A DNA stretch of 39,187 nt from assembly GCA_905234565.1 (NCBI GenBank), contig CAJOHW010000010.1, forward strand, positions 1-39,187. Direction: 5' to 3'. This document shows, one piece after another, positions 31,399 to 39,168 of the stretch (the first letter of the stretch is position 1; each line of letters starts with the position of its first letter). The stretch comes from an uncultured Oscillibacter sp. Lineage in GTDB: Bacteria > Bacillota > Clostridia > Oscillospirales > Oscillospiraceae. The position numbers and the translations under genes were made by a program. The notes beneath the pieces are model-generated. The model was not told the DNA's origin and did not search any database. It worked only from the letters and a program-made list of their open reading frames with translations.

Positions 31399-31755
31399 GT
31401 GCTGAAAACGAGGGGCTGGATTGCCCTGCTGTGCGGGCTGTTTCTGGTATTTCTCCTGGCGCTGTGTCTCCGGCGGCCCGCCTCCGGGCCTGTAACGACG
31501 GCCCAAATCTATGTGGATGGCGTCCTGGTGCGGTCCGTGGACCTGGACGCGGTGGAGACGGAGGAGCGGTTCACCGTGGAGGGGGGCGGCGGCGTCAACG
31601 AGATCTGCGTCCAGCCGGGACAGATCCGCGTGGAAGAGGCGGACTGTCCGGACCAGATCTGCGTCCTTCAGGGGTGGATCTCCTCGCCGGAGGACCTGCC
31701 CCTGGTGTGCCTGCCCCACGGACTGCTCATCGAAATCGCCGACACGGAGCCATAA
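31399..31755 (+). CDS. NusG domain II-containing membrane-anchored protein
   Basis: The 118-residue protein begins with a basic start and one hydrophobic segment (residues 8-23, WIALLCGLFLVFLLAL), then an extracytoplasmic NusG domain II: AQIYVDGVLVRSVDLDAVETEERFTVEGGGGVNEI(C), then QIRVEEADCPDQICVLQGWI with the paired cysteines typical of this group, and a terminal PLVCLPHGLLIEI. Such proteins are common in clostridia and sit beside Gx-transporter genes; their function is unknown, although a role near flavin or membrane electron-transfer systems is often supposed. GTG 31399 is chosen because GGGGAGG lies 7-8 nt upstream; an upstream ATG at 31330 lies inside the inverted repeat. It is followed after 16 bp by the Gx gene. 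Confidence 0.85.
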   Translation: MLKTRGWIALLCGLFLVFLLALCLRRPASGPVTTAQIYVDGVLVRSVDLDAVETEERFTVEGGGGVNEICVQPGQIRVEEADCPDQICVLQGWISSPEDLPLVCLPHGLLIEIADTEP

Positions 31756-31771
31756 TTGGGAGGAACACCCT

Positions 31772-32260
31772 ATGTCTGTCCGCCGTCTGGCCCGGGACGC
31801 CCTGCTGACGGCCCTGGCCCTGATACTCTTTACCATAGAGGCCCAGCTTCCCGCCCCGGTGCCGGTTCCCGGGGTGAAGCTGGGCCTTGCCAATCTGGTG
31901 ACGGTGTGGGCTATGTTCGCCCTGGGTCCCGGGGACGCCGGGCGGATTCTCCTGGGGCGGATCCTCTTAGGGAGCCTGTTTGCCCCGTCCCCCTCCGTGC
32001 TGCTGTACAGCGCCGCCGGAGGGGGGGCCTGTTATGTACTGACCCTGGGACTGCGGCGGGTGGTGACGAAAAAGCAGATCTGGGTGTGCGGCGTCTTAGG
32101 GGCACTGGCCCATAACATGGGCCAGCTCTCCATGGCGGTACTGGTGACAAACACCCCGGGGCTGTGGGCGTATCTGCCGGTTTTGGGCGTCAGCGCTATG
32201 CTCACGGGGCTGTTTACGGGCCTGTGCGCCCAATTCCTCTATGCTCGGACAATAGGATAA
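31772..32260 (+). CDS. Gx transporter family membrane protein
   Basis: The 162-residue integral membrane protein has about five transmembrane segments and conserved VPGVKLGLANLVTVWA and LLGSLFAPSPSVLLYSAAGG stretches, matching the Gx transporter family (older name: heptaprenyl diphosphate synthase component I). The fold is like the substrate-binding S components of ECF transporters, so import of a small molecule, possibly a flavin- or prenyl-related compound, is likely but not shown. ATG 31772 has GGGAGG upstream. It is coupled to the NusG-II gene, the normal arrangement in clostridia. Confidence 0.87.
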   Translation: MSVRRLARDALLTALALILFTIEAQLPAPVPVPGVKLGLANLVTVWAMFALGPGDAGRILLGRILLGSLFAPSPSVLLYSAAGGGACYVLTLGLRRVVTKKQIWVCGVLGALAHNMGQLSMAVLVTNTPGLWAYLPVLGVSAMLTGLFTGLCAQFLYARTIG

Positions 32261-32269
32261 GACGGGAAT

Positions 32270-32289
32270 CCGGACAGGACAAAGTCCGG
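32270..32289. terminator. Weak hairpin between convergent genes
   Basis: CCGGAC (32270-32275) pairs with GTCCGG (32284-32289) across an 8-nt loop. Adjacent T-tracts are weak on both strands (TAATTTCTC on plus), so termination is uncertain. Confidence 0.35.
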
Positions 32290-32308
32290 TAATTTCTCAA
32301 GGGTACGC

Positions 32309-33751
32309 TTACTCCCCGTCTCCGGCCACGATCCGCAGCAGGGTTTTCAGAAGGATTTTGATGTCCCCGCCGATGGTCCAGGTGTTGATGTACTCCATAT
32401 CCAGGGCATAGACCTCCTCGAAGTCCTGGATTTTGTTTCTGCCGCTGACCTGCCAGAGGCCCGTGATGCCGGGACGGATGGACATTCTGGCCCGGTGGTG
32501 CCGCTCGTACTGCTCCCACTCGTCCACCAAGGGGGGCCGGGTGCCCACCAGGGACAGCTGGCCCAAAAGCACGTTCCAGAACTGGGGAAACTCGTCGATG
32601 GAGTAGCGCCGGATAAACCAGCCGATGCCGTGGCGCTTGCCGTCGGGACCGCTGCCGATGATCCGGGGGTCATTCTCCATTTTGAACATAAAGCCCTTCA
32701 TGGTGTTGTGGGCCATAAGGGCGGCTTTGCGCTCCTCCGCGTTCTGGTACATACTGCGGAACTTGTACAGCCGGAACACCCGGCCGTTTTTCCCGATGCG
32801 GGGCTGGGAGAAGAAAATAGGGCCGGGATCGCTGAAATAGATCAGGGGACCCACGCAGATGGTCAAAATGCCAGTGATGAACAGTCCCACCATGGCCCCG
32901 AGAATATCCATGGCCCGCTTCATGGCGAACTGCTCCGTAGAGGCGATGCGGTGGGACTCCGTGATCACCGTGCTGCCGGCAAATTTCTCCACGGTGTGCA
33001 TACAGGACCGGTCCGCCAGGGAGTCGATGCGGATATGGGTGGTGATGCCCATTTCCATGCAGTAATCCAGCACATCTGTGGGGATTTCCGCCTCTTTGGG
33101 CAGGTCGATGAACACCTCGTCCACCCATTTGCCCTGCATATAGCTGGGCAGGTCCTCCAAGGTGGAGACTACGGGGATGCCGGAGATCTTCTGCATAGGG
33201 GCTTTTTTTCGGTCCGTCAGCACAAAGCCTATGACCTGGTACTCCCCATAGCTGTTTTTCAACAGCCGGGAGATGGACTCCACCGCCTTGGCGCTGCTGG
33301 TGACCACCAGCAGGTGGTTTTTCTGATATCCGTCTGTTTTCCACCGCCGGATTAAGATGTGCTTCCACAGCACCCGGAAGAGATACAGGAAGTAGATTTC
33401 CAGAAAGAACCAGAGAAACAGGACCGTTCTGGAAAAGACGGCACCCCGCTGGACAAAAAACAGGTACAGCACCAGGGCCAGAGCGTCGAACACCGCCAGT
33501 TTGACCACGGAGAGGAATTCCTTTCCATACTCTCGCCGGAGGATGTGTTTGTGGGTGTCCAGGAACAGCATCCCCACGAAATTCAAAAACGGGAGGAGGA
33601 TCAGAACCGTCCGGTAGATCTCAGAGCGGAGCAGATCCCAGCTTCTGTGCCAGATGGCATAGGACAGGACAAAGCTCAAAATTCCCACAAAGGTATCCAG
33701 AAGCATGAAGTCGATATGTTTGACCCAGCCCTGGGGATGTTTTTTGTACAT
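32309..33751 (-). CDS. Polyprenyl-phosphate sugar-1-phosphate transferase (WcaJ/WbaP-like)
   Basis: The 480-residue membrane enzyme starts surface glycan synthesis by moving a sugar 1-phosphate from a nucleotide sugar to undecaprenyl phosphate. It has four or five N-terminal membrane segments (to about residue 125), a CoA-binding-like Rossmann region (LLVVTSSAKAVESISRLL), then the catalytic sugar transferase domain: an R-A-M-D-I-L-G membrane-entry segment, KFRSM, YSIDEFPQFWNVL with the catalytic-type DE pair, SLVGTRPP and RPGITGLWQVSGR. ATG 33751 has GGGGGG 7 nt upstream; an in-frame ATG further up (33814) lies inside the attenuator hairpin. No other glycan gene is adjacent, so it is a solitary initiating transferase. 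Sugar specificity is unknown. Confidence 0.92.
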   Translation of the reverse strand: MYKKHPQGWVKHIDFMLLDTFVGILSFVLSYAIWHRSWDLLRSEIYRTVLILLPFLNFVGMLFLDTHKHILRREYGKEFLSVVKLAVFDALALVLYLFFVQRGAVFSRTVLFLWFFLEIYFLYLFRVLWKHILIRRWKTDGYQKNHLLVVTSSAKAVESISRLLKNSYGEYQVIGFVLTDRKKAPMQKISGIPVVSTLEDLPSYMQGKWVDEVFIDLPKEAEIPTDVLDYCMEMGITTHIRIDSLADRSCMHTVEKFAGSTVITESHRIASTEQFAMKRAMDILGAMVGLFITGILTICVGPLIYFSDPGPIFFSQPRIGKNGRVFRLYKFRSMYQNAEERKAALMAHNTMKGFMFKMENDPRIIGSGPDGKRHGIGWFIRRYSIDEFPQFWNVLLGQLSLVGTRPPLVDEWEQYERHHRARMSIRPGITGLWQVSGRNKIQDFEEVYALDMEYINTWTIGGDIKILLKTLLRIVAGDGE

Positions 33752-33803
33752 GGAGATTCCCCCCGTATTCTCTCTGACGCGTCTGTCTTTATGAAAGATC
33801 ACC

Positions 33804-33835
33804 AAAAACGCCACGGGGCCTACGCGCTGTGGCGT
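33804..33835 (-). terminator. Attenuator-like terminator in the sugar-transferase leader
   Basis: On the minus strand ACGCCAC (33814-33808 complement) pairs with GTGGCGT across 14 nt and is followed by TTTTT. It lies between the promoter and the start codon, about 50 nt before ATG 33751, so transcription may be stopped or released there. Confidence 0.55.
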
Positions 33836-33858
33836 ATCATTGAATTCTCTATGCCTTT

Positions 33859-33886
33859 ATAATATCACTTTCCACAAAAAAAGCAA
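33859..33886 (-). promoter_or_regulatory. Promoter of the sugar-transferase gene
   Basis: On the minus strand TTGCTT (33886-33881), 16 bp, TATTAT (33864-33859) preceded by TGA (extended -10). The leader is about 100 nt and includes the hairpin at 33804-33835. Confidence 0.6.
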
Positions 33887-34139
33887 GAGGGAGATACAGG
33901 GAATTTACATTCCCGGCAAAATCTGATGAATGGAGAATGCCGGAAAAACAGGCGGAAATCATTGCGAGTTTCCCACGAAACCCCTCAATTTTCCCAAAAT
34001 TTTGTGTCGAAAAACGCTGATATCCGGATTTGCTGTCTTGGACGGGATAGTTACAAAAAAGTGCCCTATGGTGGAAAGCGGCTTTCCTGTGTTACAAAAT
34101 GTTACATCGTGTTTTGTGCGGAGAAGGGGAAGATGGAAG
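33887..34139. other. AT-richer intergenic stretch without a gene
   Basis: About 250 bp, clearly lower in GC than its surroundings, with no supported reading frame. I see two GTTACAAAA copies (34050 and 34095 region) and GTTACAAAATGTTAC, which may be regulator half-sites, but no well-spaced promoter. It precedes the ferredoxin fragment. Confidence 0.5.
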
Positions 34140-34220
34140 ATGAATTTGGCCCGTTTTTTTGTAGACGATGGGAGATGCGTGGGCTGCGGGAAGTGCGTGC
34201 GGGTGTGTCCCGGCGCTTTG
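34140..34220 (+). pseudogene. 5' fragment of a 4Fe-4S ferredoxin-type gene
   Basis: From ATG 34140 the 27 codons encode a ferredoxin start: FFVDDGRCVGCGKCVRVCPGAL, with the C-x2-C-x2-C-x3-C-P cluster motif complete (C13, C16, C19, C23). Similar N-termini are found in ferredoxins and in nitroreductases with an N-terminal ferredoxin domain. After codon 27 the frame runs without family similarity into the tpiA terminator and then antisense through tpiA. I read it as the remnant of a gene whose 3' part was deleted or displaced. A GGGGAAGATGGAAG ribosome-site-like sequence precedes it. A functional 4Fe-4S peptide cannot be excluded but is unlikely. Confidence 0.6.
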
Positions 34221-34233
34221 CCCCACATCAGGC

Positions 34234-34258
34234 AAAACGTCCCGCCCTTTCGGGCGGG
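34234..34258 (-). terminator. Intrinsic terminator of tpiA
   Basis: On the minus strand a 7-bp stem CCCGCCC/GGGCGGG with loop GAAA (34241-34258), extended imperfectly, then ACGTTTTGCC. It lies about 25 bp after the tpiA stop. Confidence 0.75.
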
Positions 34259-34283
34259 GCATGGTTCTATACAGGGTTTCTTC

Positions 34284-35039
34284 TTATCCGGCGGCGGCAA
34301 TGATCTTGCCGAAGTCCTCCGCCTTCAGGGACGCGCCGCCGATGAGGCCGCCGTCGATATCCGGCTGGGCCAGCAGTTCCGCGGCGTTCTTGGCGTTCAT
34401 GGATCCGCCATAGAGGATGGAGACGCTGTCGGCCACGGCGGCGTCGAAGCACTCCTTGACGGTCTCCCGGACCATCTGGCAGACCTCCTGGGCCTGGGCG
34501 GAGGTGGCGGTCTTTCCGGTGCCGATGGCCCAGATGGGCTCATAGGCGATGACCACCTTGGGCATATCGGCGGCGCTGACGTTCCGCAGGGCCACTTTGA
34601 TCTGGGTACGGATATGCTCGGAGGTCACGTTCTGCTCCCGCTGTTCCAGGCTCTCGCCTACGCACAGGATGGGCAGAATCCCCGCCGCCAGAGCCGCGCC
34701 GATCTTCTTGGACACGGTCTCATCCGTCTCGGCGAAGTACTCCCGGCGCTCACTGTGGCCGATGATCACATAGGCCACGCCCAGCTCGTTGAGCATCCCG
34801 GTGCTGATCTCCCCGGTGAAAGCGCCGCTGGCCTCAAAGTGGACGTTCTGGGCACCCACTTTGACCTTGCTCCCCGCCGCCACCCGGCAGGCCGTGGGCA
34901 GGTCCACATAGGGCGTGCAGACGACCACTTCACAGGCAGCGCCCGCGGCCTTGGGCAGAACCTCACCCAGCAGGGCCTCCGCCTCCTTGGGGGTCTTGTT
35001 CATCTTCCAGTTTCCGGCGATGATGGTTTTGCGGCTCAT
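34284..35039 (-). CDS. tpiA: Triose-phosphate isomerase
   Basis: TpiA interconverts dihydroxyacetone phosphate and glyceraldehyde 3-phosphate in glycolysis. The 251-residue protein has GNWKMN with catalytic K12, IIGHSERR with the catalytic histidine, AYEPIWAIGTGKTAT with the catalytic glutamate and loop 6, and GGSMNAKNAAELL near the end for phosphate binding. Length and motifs are complete. ATG 35039 follows AAGGAGG; the upstream in-frame ATG at 35120 is inside the promoter region. Here it stands alone, apart from other glycolytic genes, downstream of the methionine operon on the same strand. Confidence 0.97.
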   Translation of the reverse strand: MSRKTIIAGNWKMNKTPKEAEALLGEVLPKAAGAACEVVVCTPYVDLPTACRVAAGSKVKVGAQNVHFEASGAFTGEISTGMLNELGVAYVIIGHSERREYFAETDETVSKKIGAALAAGILPILCVGESLEQREQNVTSEHIRTQIKVALRNVSAADMPKVVIAYEPIWAIGTGKTATSAQAQEVCQMVRETVKECFDAAVADSVSILYGGSMNAKNAAELLAQPDIDGGLIGGASLKAEDFGKIIAAAG

Positions 35040-35091
35040 GTGCGTTCCTCCTTGTGTTGTTCCAATCTGGTTGGTATGCTCTGGTGTATCC

Positions 35092-35120
35092 AGCTTATTA
35101 CAAATATGCCGCCGTGTCAA
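35092..35120 (-). promoter_or_regulatory. Possible tpiA promoter
   Basis: On the minus strand TTGACA (35120-35115, consensus, overlapping the stop of the metF-like gene), 17 bp, TAAGCT (35097-35092). The -10 is poor. The leader is about 45 nt. Confidence 0.45.
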
Positions 35121-35995
35121 TCCTTTTTCTGTGAAAAACGCACATCTTTTCCGGTTTCTTCCGTCCCGCTGCCCCGGATCCGGCGGAGAATCGCCTCCAT
35201 GAGGCCAATCCGCCGGAAGGGGGTCATAAGATAGAGCCCGTCAGTCCAGGGGGCCAGCTCCGCGGCCATGGTACAGGAGATCTCCTCCGCCAAGATTTGG
35301 CCCTGTTCCCGGTCCGCGCCTATGTACCGGGCCAGGATCTCGTCCCCCACCCGGATGCCCTGGACGTTGTCATTGAGAAACCGGGCGTTGCGCTCACTGA
35401 CCACCGGGAAGATCCCCCCAAAGATCTCCCCCCGCAGGGTATCCCGGGCCTGTTTCAGGTTTTCCAGCGCCTCCCGGGACAGCACCGGCTGGGTAAAGAA
35501 CCCATCGGCCCCGGCGGCCTCTTTTTCTTTCGCCCGTTCCAGCTGACGGGAGAAGTTCCGGGAATTGACGTTCAGGGCGGCATAGATCCGGAAGGGCTGG
35601 GAGAACACGGTATCATTCCACTGGCGCACGGTCCGGATCAGTGCCGGGGAGTTGTACTGAAACACTCCCTTGGCGCCCTCCGGGTCCTCCCGGGGCACCG
35701 GATCCCCCGTCACCAGCAATACCCGATGGACGCCCTCCATGGCAAGGCCCAAGAGCAGTCCCCGCAGGGCGATGCCGTTGCGGTCCCGGCAGGTGAGATG
35801 GGGCAGGGGCTCGATGCCCCGCTCCCGCTTCAGCTTGCACGAGAGCAGGGCGCTGTCCATGCGGGGCCGTCCCATGGGGCTGTCCGCAATGGTGATGAGG
35901 TCTGCCCCGGCACGGCGCAGCCGTTCCGCCCCCTCCAAAAATCCGGAAGCCTCCGCCTCCGCCGGAGGATCCAGTTCCACCGCAATTCGTCTCAT
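35117..35995 (-). CDS. Methylenetetrahydrofolate reductase (MetF-like)
   Basis: The 292-residue TIM-barrel protein matches methylenetetrahydrofolate reductase, which makes the methyl-folate used by methionine synthase. Seen: EL(D)PP at the start, ADLITIADSPMGRPRMD, PHLTCRDRN(G), the flavin/folate segment VLLVTGDPVPRED, AALNVNSRN, GADGFFTQPV and GGIFPVVSERNARFLN. The last 30 residues are basic and end in a short unrelated tail. It overlaps the MetH stop codon by 4 bp (ATGA), so the two are coupled. Electron donor (NADH or ferredoxin-type) cannot be told. In clostridia this gene is normally linked to metH as here. Confidence 0.9.
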   Translation of the reverse strand: MRRIAVELDPPAEAEASGFLEGAERLRRAGADLITIADSPMGRPRMDSALLSCKLKRERGIEPLPHLTCRDRNGIALRGLLLGLAMEGVHRVLLVTGDPVPREDPEGAKGVFQYNSPALIRTVRQWNDTVFSQPFRIYAALNVNSRNFSRQLERAKEKEAAGADGFFTQPVLSREALENLKQARDTLRGEIFGGIFPVVSERNARFLNDNVQGIRVGDEILARYIGADREQGQILAEEISCTMAAELAPWTDGLYLMTPFRRIGLMEAILRRIRGSGTEETGKDVRFSQKKD

Positions 35996-38373
35996 GATCC
36001 CAGCACCTCCCGGGCAATCTCCGCCGACGCCTTGGCGTCCTTGGCGTAATAATCCGCTCCCATGGCCTTGGCGTACTCCGGCGTCACCACCGCCCCGCCT
36101 ACAAACACCGCCGGGGGCTTGGGCAGGGCCCGCAGCTGCCGGACCGTCTCCTCCATGGCGGGCAGGGTGGTGGTCATGAGGGCGGAGAGGCCCACCAGCC
36201 GCACGTCCCGGTCCCGCACCGCCTGGACGATGGTCTCCGGCGGCACGTCCCGGCCCAGGTCCAGGACCTCATAGCCGTAGTTTTCCAGCACGGTTTTCAC
36301 GATGTTCTTCCCGATGTCGTGAATGTCCCCCTGGACCGTGGCCACAATCAGGGTCCCCTTCTTTACCGGCGCGCCGCCTTTTGCCGCCAGCGCCGCCCGT
36401 ACCGCCTCAAACACCGCCTGAGCCGCCTGGGCCGCGCTCAAAAGCTGGGGCAGGAACACCACCCCCCTGGCGTAGCCCTCCCCCACCCGGTCTAAGGCGG
36501 GAATCAGCCGCTTCTCCACAATTTCCAGTCCCGGTTCCGTCTCCAAGGCCTTCTCCGCCAGTTTCCCGGCCTCGGACCGCAGTCCCCGGACAATGGCGTC
36601 CTCTAAAGTCAATTCTGCCTTGGTCCCGGCGGCGGGGGCGCTTTTTGTGTCGGGCATTGTCCCGGCGAACCGCTCCACATAGGCCCTGCACTCCCGGTCC
36701 TCCCCGGACAGGGCCCGGAAGGCCCACACCGCGTCCATCATATCCGGCAGGCAGGGGTTCAAAATGGGCAGGTCCAGTCCCGCCTCCATGGCCCGGACCA
36801 GAAACGTCCGGTTCACCAGGGACCGGTTGGGCAGGCCGAAGGAGATGTTGGACACCCCCAGCACCGTCCGCAGTCCCAGGGTGTGGCGGACATACCGGAT
36901 GGCCTTCAACGTCTCCTCCGCCTGTTCCTGCTGGGCGGACACCGTCAGGGCCAGGCAGTCGATCCAGAGGTCCTCTTTCGGGACGCCTTTCTCCTCCGCC
37001 GCCGCCGCGATCCGCTCCGCAATGGCAACGCGCTGCTCCGCCGTCTTGGGGATGCCCCCTTTATCCAAGGTCAGCCCCACCACGCTGGCCCCGTATTTCT
37101 TCACGATGGGCAGAATCCGTCCCAGCACCGCCGGGTCCCCGTTGACGGAGTTCACCGCCGCTTTGCCGTTGTACACCCGCAGTCCCGCCTCCAAGGCGTC
37201 GGGGTTGGAGGAATCCAGCTGTAAGGGGATGGACACGGCGCTTTGCAGTTTCTTCACCACCCGGGGCAGCATGGACACCTCGTCCACTCCCGGGAAGCCC
37301 ACGTTCACGTCCAGCAGATCCGCCCCGGCGTCCTCCTGCTCCACGGCGATGTCCAAAAGATAGTCCAAATCCTGTTCCAGCAGGGCCTGCTGGAACCGTT
37401 TTTTGCCCGTGGGGTTGATCCGCTCCCCAATCACCCGGACGCCCTCCACCCGGCAGGGTACGGAGGGGGTACACACGAAGCCCCCTCCGGCGTAGGTCCG
37501 CGCTCCCGGGACTTTTCCCTCCAGCATCCCCCGCAGTTTCCGGATGTACGCCGGGGAAGTGCCGCAGCAGCCGCCGAAAATCGTGACGCCCTGGGCGATA
37601 CAGGGCTCCAGAGCAGCCACGAAGGCGTCCGGGTCCATGTCATAGTGCCCGTCCACAGGATCCGGCAGGCCCGCGTTGGGTTTGGCGATCACCGGAAGGC
37701 GGGTCTCTCTCGCCAACTCTCCCAGAAGGGGGGCCAGCTGGTCCGGCCCCAGGGAACAGTTCAGTCCCACGGCGTCGGCCCCCAGGCCCTCTAAGGTCCG
37801 GGCCATGGACGCCACGGTGCAGCCTGTAAAGGTCCGGCCCGTGCCGTCAAAGGACATGGTCACAAACACCGGCAGGTCCGTGGACTCCTTCACCGCCAGC
37901 AGGGCGGCTTTCGCCTCATAGAGATCCGTCATGGTCTCGATGACCGCCAGATCCGCCCCGGCCTCCGCCCCGGCCTCTGCCGCTTCCCGGAACAGGTCCA
38001 CGGCGTCCTCAAAGGACAGCGTCCCCATGGGTTCCAGCAGTTCCCCCAGGGGGCCTATGTCCAGGGCCACCCGGACGCCGTCCCCCACGGCACGGCGGGC
38101 CAGGGATACGGCGGCGGAGACGATCTCCCGGACGCCGTGTCCGGTCCGACGGAGCTTTTTGGCGTTGGCCCCGAAGGTGTTGGTATACACCACCTGGCTC
38201 CCCGCCTCCGCGTACTCCCGGTGGATGTCCATCAGCCAGTCCGGATGGGTCAGGTTCAGCAGTTCCGGGGCCTCTCCCGCCCCCAGGCCCCGCTGTTGGA
38301 GCACCGTGCCCATGGCCCCGTCCAACAGGAGAAATTCTCCCGGCCTCCACAGTTCCTTCTTTTTACTGCCCAC
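35992..38373 (-). CDS. metH: Cobalamin-dependent methionine synthase, lacking activation domain
   Basis: The 793-residue protein transfers a methyl group from methyltetrahydrofolate via cobalamin to homocysteine. In order: the homocysteine-binding S-methyltransferase domain (1-300) with the zinc cysteines C206, C269 and C270; the pterin-binding domain (about 320-580) with VIGERINPTGKKRF and DLLDVNVGFPG; the cobalamin cap and binding domains (about 600-793) with GDIHDIGKNIV, where H685 is the lower cobalt ligand. The C-terminal reactivation domain of E. coli MetH (1227 aa) is absent and is supplied by the preceding gene. GTG 38373 has GGGGGAGGA upstream; starts farther up lie inside the previous gene. 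It overlaps both neighbours. Confidence 0.94.
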   Translation of the reverse strand: MGSKKKELWRPGEFLLLDGAMGTVLQQRGLGAGEAPELLNLTHPDWLMDIHREYAEAGSQVVYTNTFGANAKKLRRTGHGVREIVSAAVSLARRAVGDGVRVALDIGPLGELLEPMGTLSFEDAVDLFREAAEAGAEAGADLAVIETMTDLYEAKAALLAVKESTDLPVFVTMSFDGTGRTFTGCTVASMARTLEGLGADAVGLNCSLGPDQLAPLLGELARETRLPVIAKPNAGLPDPVDGHYDMDPDAFVAALEPCIAQGVTIFGGCCGTSPAYIRKLRGMLEGKVPGARTYAGGGFVCTPSVPCRVEGVRVIGERINPTGKKRFQQALLEQDLDYLLDIAVEQEDAGADLLDVNVGFPGVDEVSMLPRVVKKLQSAVSIPLQLDSSNPDALEAGLRVYNGKAAVNSVNGDPAVLGRILPIVKKYGASVVGLTLDKGGIPKTAEQRVAIAERIAAAAEEKGVPKEDLWIDCLALTVSAQQEQAEETLKAIRYVRHTLGLRTVLGVSNISFGLPNRSLVNRTFLVRAMEAGLDLPILNPCLPDMMDAVWAFRALSGEDRECRAYVERFAGTMPDTKSAPAAGTKAELTLEDAIVRGLRSEAGKLAEKALETEPGLEIVEKRLIPALDRVGEGYARGVVFLPQLLSAAQAAQAVFEAVRAALAAKGGAPVKKGTLIVATVQGDIHDIGKNIVKTVLENYGYEVLDLGRDVPPETIVQAVRDRDVRLVGLSALMTTTLPAMEETVRQLRALPKPPAVFVGGAVVTPEYAKAMGADYYAKDAKASAEIAREVLGS

Positions 38374-39007
38374 AGCGTCCTCCCCCTCTCCGGACAGCAC
38401 AGGTGTCCCGCATGGCGCAGCAGCCGCAGCCCCGGATCCGGGCCTTCTGGGGCCGGTCCGACAGGCCAATCACCGCCGTCACCGTCTTGGACGGGTTCAA
38501 AAGAAACGACTCCATCGCCTGGACCCCTAAGCGCCGTCCCCCGTCCAGGGCGGCGCAGACCTCCGGCTGTAAGGACAGGGGCAGGTCCCCGTAGCCGGGG
38601 CTGAAGCGGTCCGTCAGGAACCGACCGGGGAACCGGGACCGGATCTCCTGTTCCGCCGCGTCACAGCCCTGTTCCACCAACGCGCTGCCGCAGGCGTCCA
38701 GGACCACTGCCCGGGCCATATCCCGGGCCTCCCAGGACCGGAGCAGGGCGTCGAACCGGGCCCCCAAACTGCACAGCAGCAGCACGGCGGCGTCACAGGT
38801 TTCCAGCATCTTTCCGGCGGTGTCTCCCGACAAGACCAGATCTCCCAGAGCGTACCTGTCTCCCGTGGTGGACAGGGGAAAGGCTTTCCAGGTCCACCGG
38901 GGCGGGGCGGCGGTTTCCAGCATGGCCAGCAGTTCCTCCGCCACAGGGCGCAGTCCCCGGTCCCCGGCGGCCCCTAAGTACCGCAGGGCCTCTCCCGCCA
39001 CGTCCAT
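38363..39007 (-). CDS. Stand-alone methionine synthase activation-domain protein
   Basis: The 214-residue protein resembles the C-terminal reactivation domain of MetH (Met_synt_B12), which binds S-adenosylmethionine and a reductant to re-methylate oxidised cobalamin. Family features include the GDLVLSGDTAGKML segment, LLLCSLGARFDALLRSWEARDMARAVVLDACGSALVEQGCD in helical stretch, FSPGYGDLPLSLQPEV (the conserved RFSPGYG) and a late VIGLSD. The C-terminus GCGCCAMRDTCAVR adds a cysteine cluster, which may bind a metal or Fe-S centre. ATG 39007 is chosen over ATG 39013 because GGGGAGGG then sits 6 nt away. The stop overlaps the metH start by 11 bp. It heads the three-gene methionine operon. Confidence 0.88.
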   Translation of the reverse strand: MDVAGEALRYLGAAGDRGLRPVAEELLAMLETAAPPRWTWKAFPLSTTGDRYALGDLVLSGDTAGKMLETCDAAVLLLCSLGARFDALLRSWEARDMARAVVLDACGSALVEQGCDAAEQEIRSRFPGRFLTDRFSPGYGDLPLSLQPEVCAALDGGRRLGVQAMESFLLNPSKTVTAVIGLSDRPQKARIRGCGCCAMRDTCAVRRGGGRCGQ

Positions 39008-39044
39008 GTCCATCCCTCCCCGGCGCGTTTCCGCGTTTGGAGGG

Positions 39045-39073
39045 ATTATAACACATAGTAACACTCTTGGGAA
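39045..39073 (-). promoter_or_regulatory. Promoter of the methionine operon
   Basis: On the minus strand TTCCCA (39073-39068), 17 bp, TATAAT (39050-39045) preceded by TGT (extended -10). The leader to ATG 39007 is about 30 nt, too short for an S-box or cobalamin riboswitch downstream of this start. Confidence 0.65.
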
Positions 39074-39141
39074 GTATGAATTTCGCGGTGCAGCTCTGAC
39101 GAGAGAAGAAAATCAGACAGAACTACAGGAGGAGGGGCGGT

Positions 39142-39168
39142 CGTAGTTTCCAAAATAAGGAAACTACG
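39142..39168. repeat. Perfect 10-bp inverted repeat at the window edge
   Basis: CGTAGTTTCC (39142-39151) and its exact complement (39159-39168) flank a 7-nt AT spacer. A strong AGGAGGAGG occurs just before (39127 region) with no clear gene after it. It could be an operator, a recombination site or the edge of an element beyond the window. Confidence 0.5.

Noticed and set aside
33930-35234. Long open frame (434 codons) on the plus strand through tpiA
   Set aside because: Only the first 27 codons from ATG 34140 look like a protein family; the rest is antisense to tpiA, whose catalytic motifs are complete.
39008-39045. SAM or cobalamin riboswitch for the methionine operon
   Set aside because: The leader from the predicted start is only about 30 nt and shows neither S-box nor cobalamin-box sequence.
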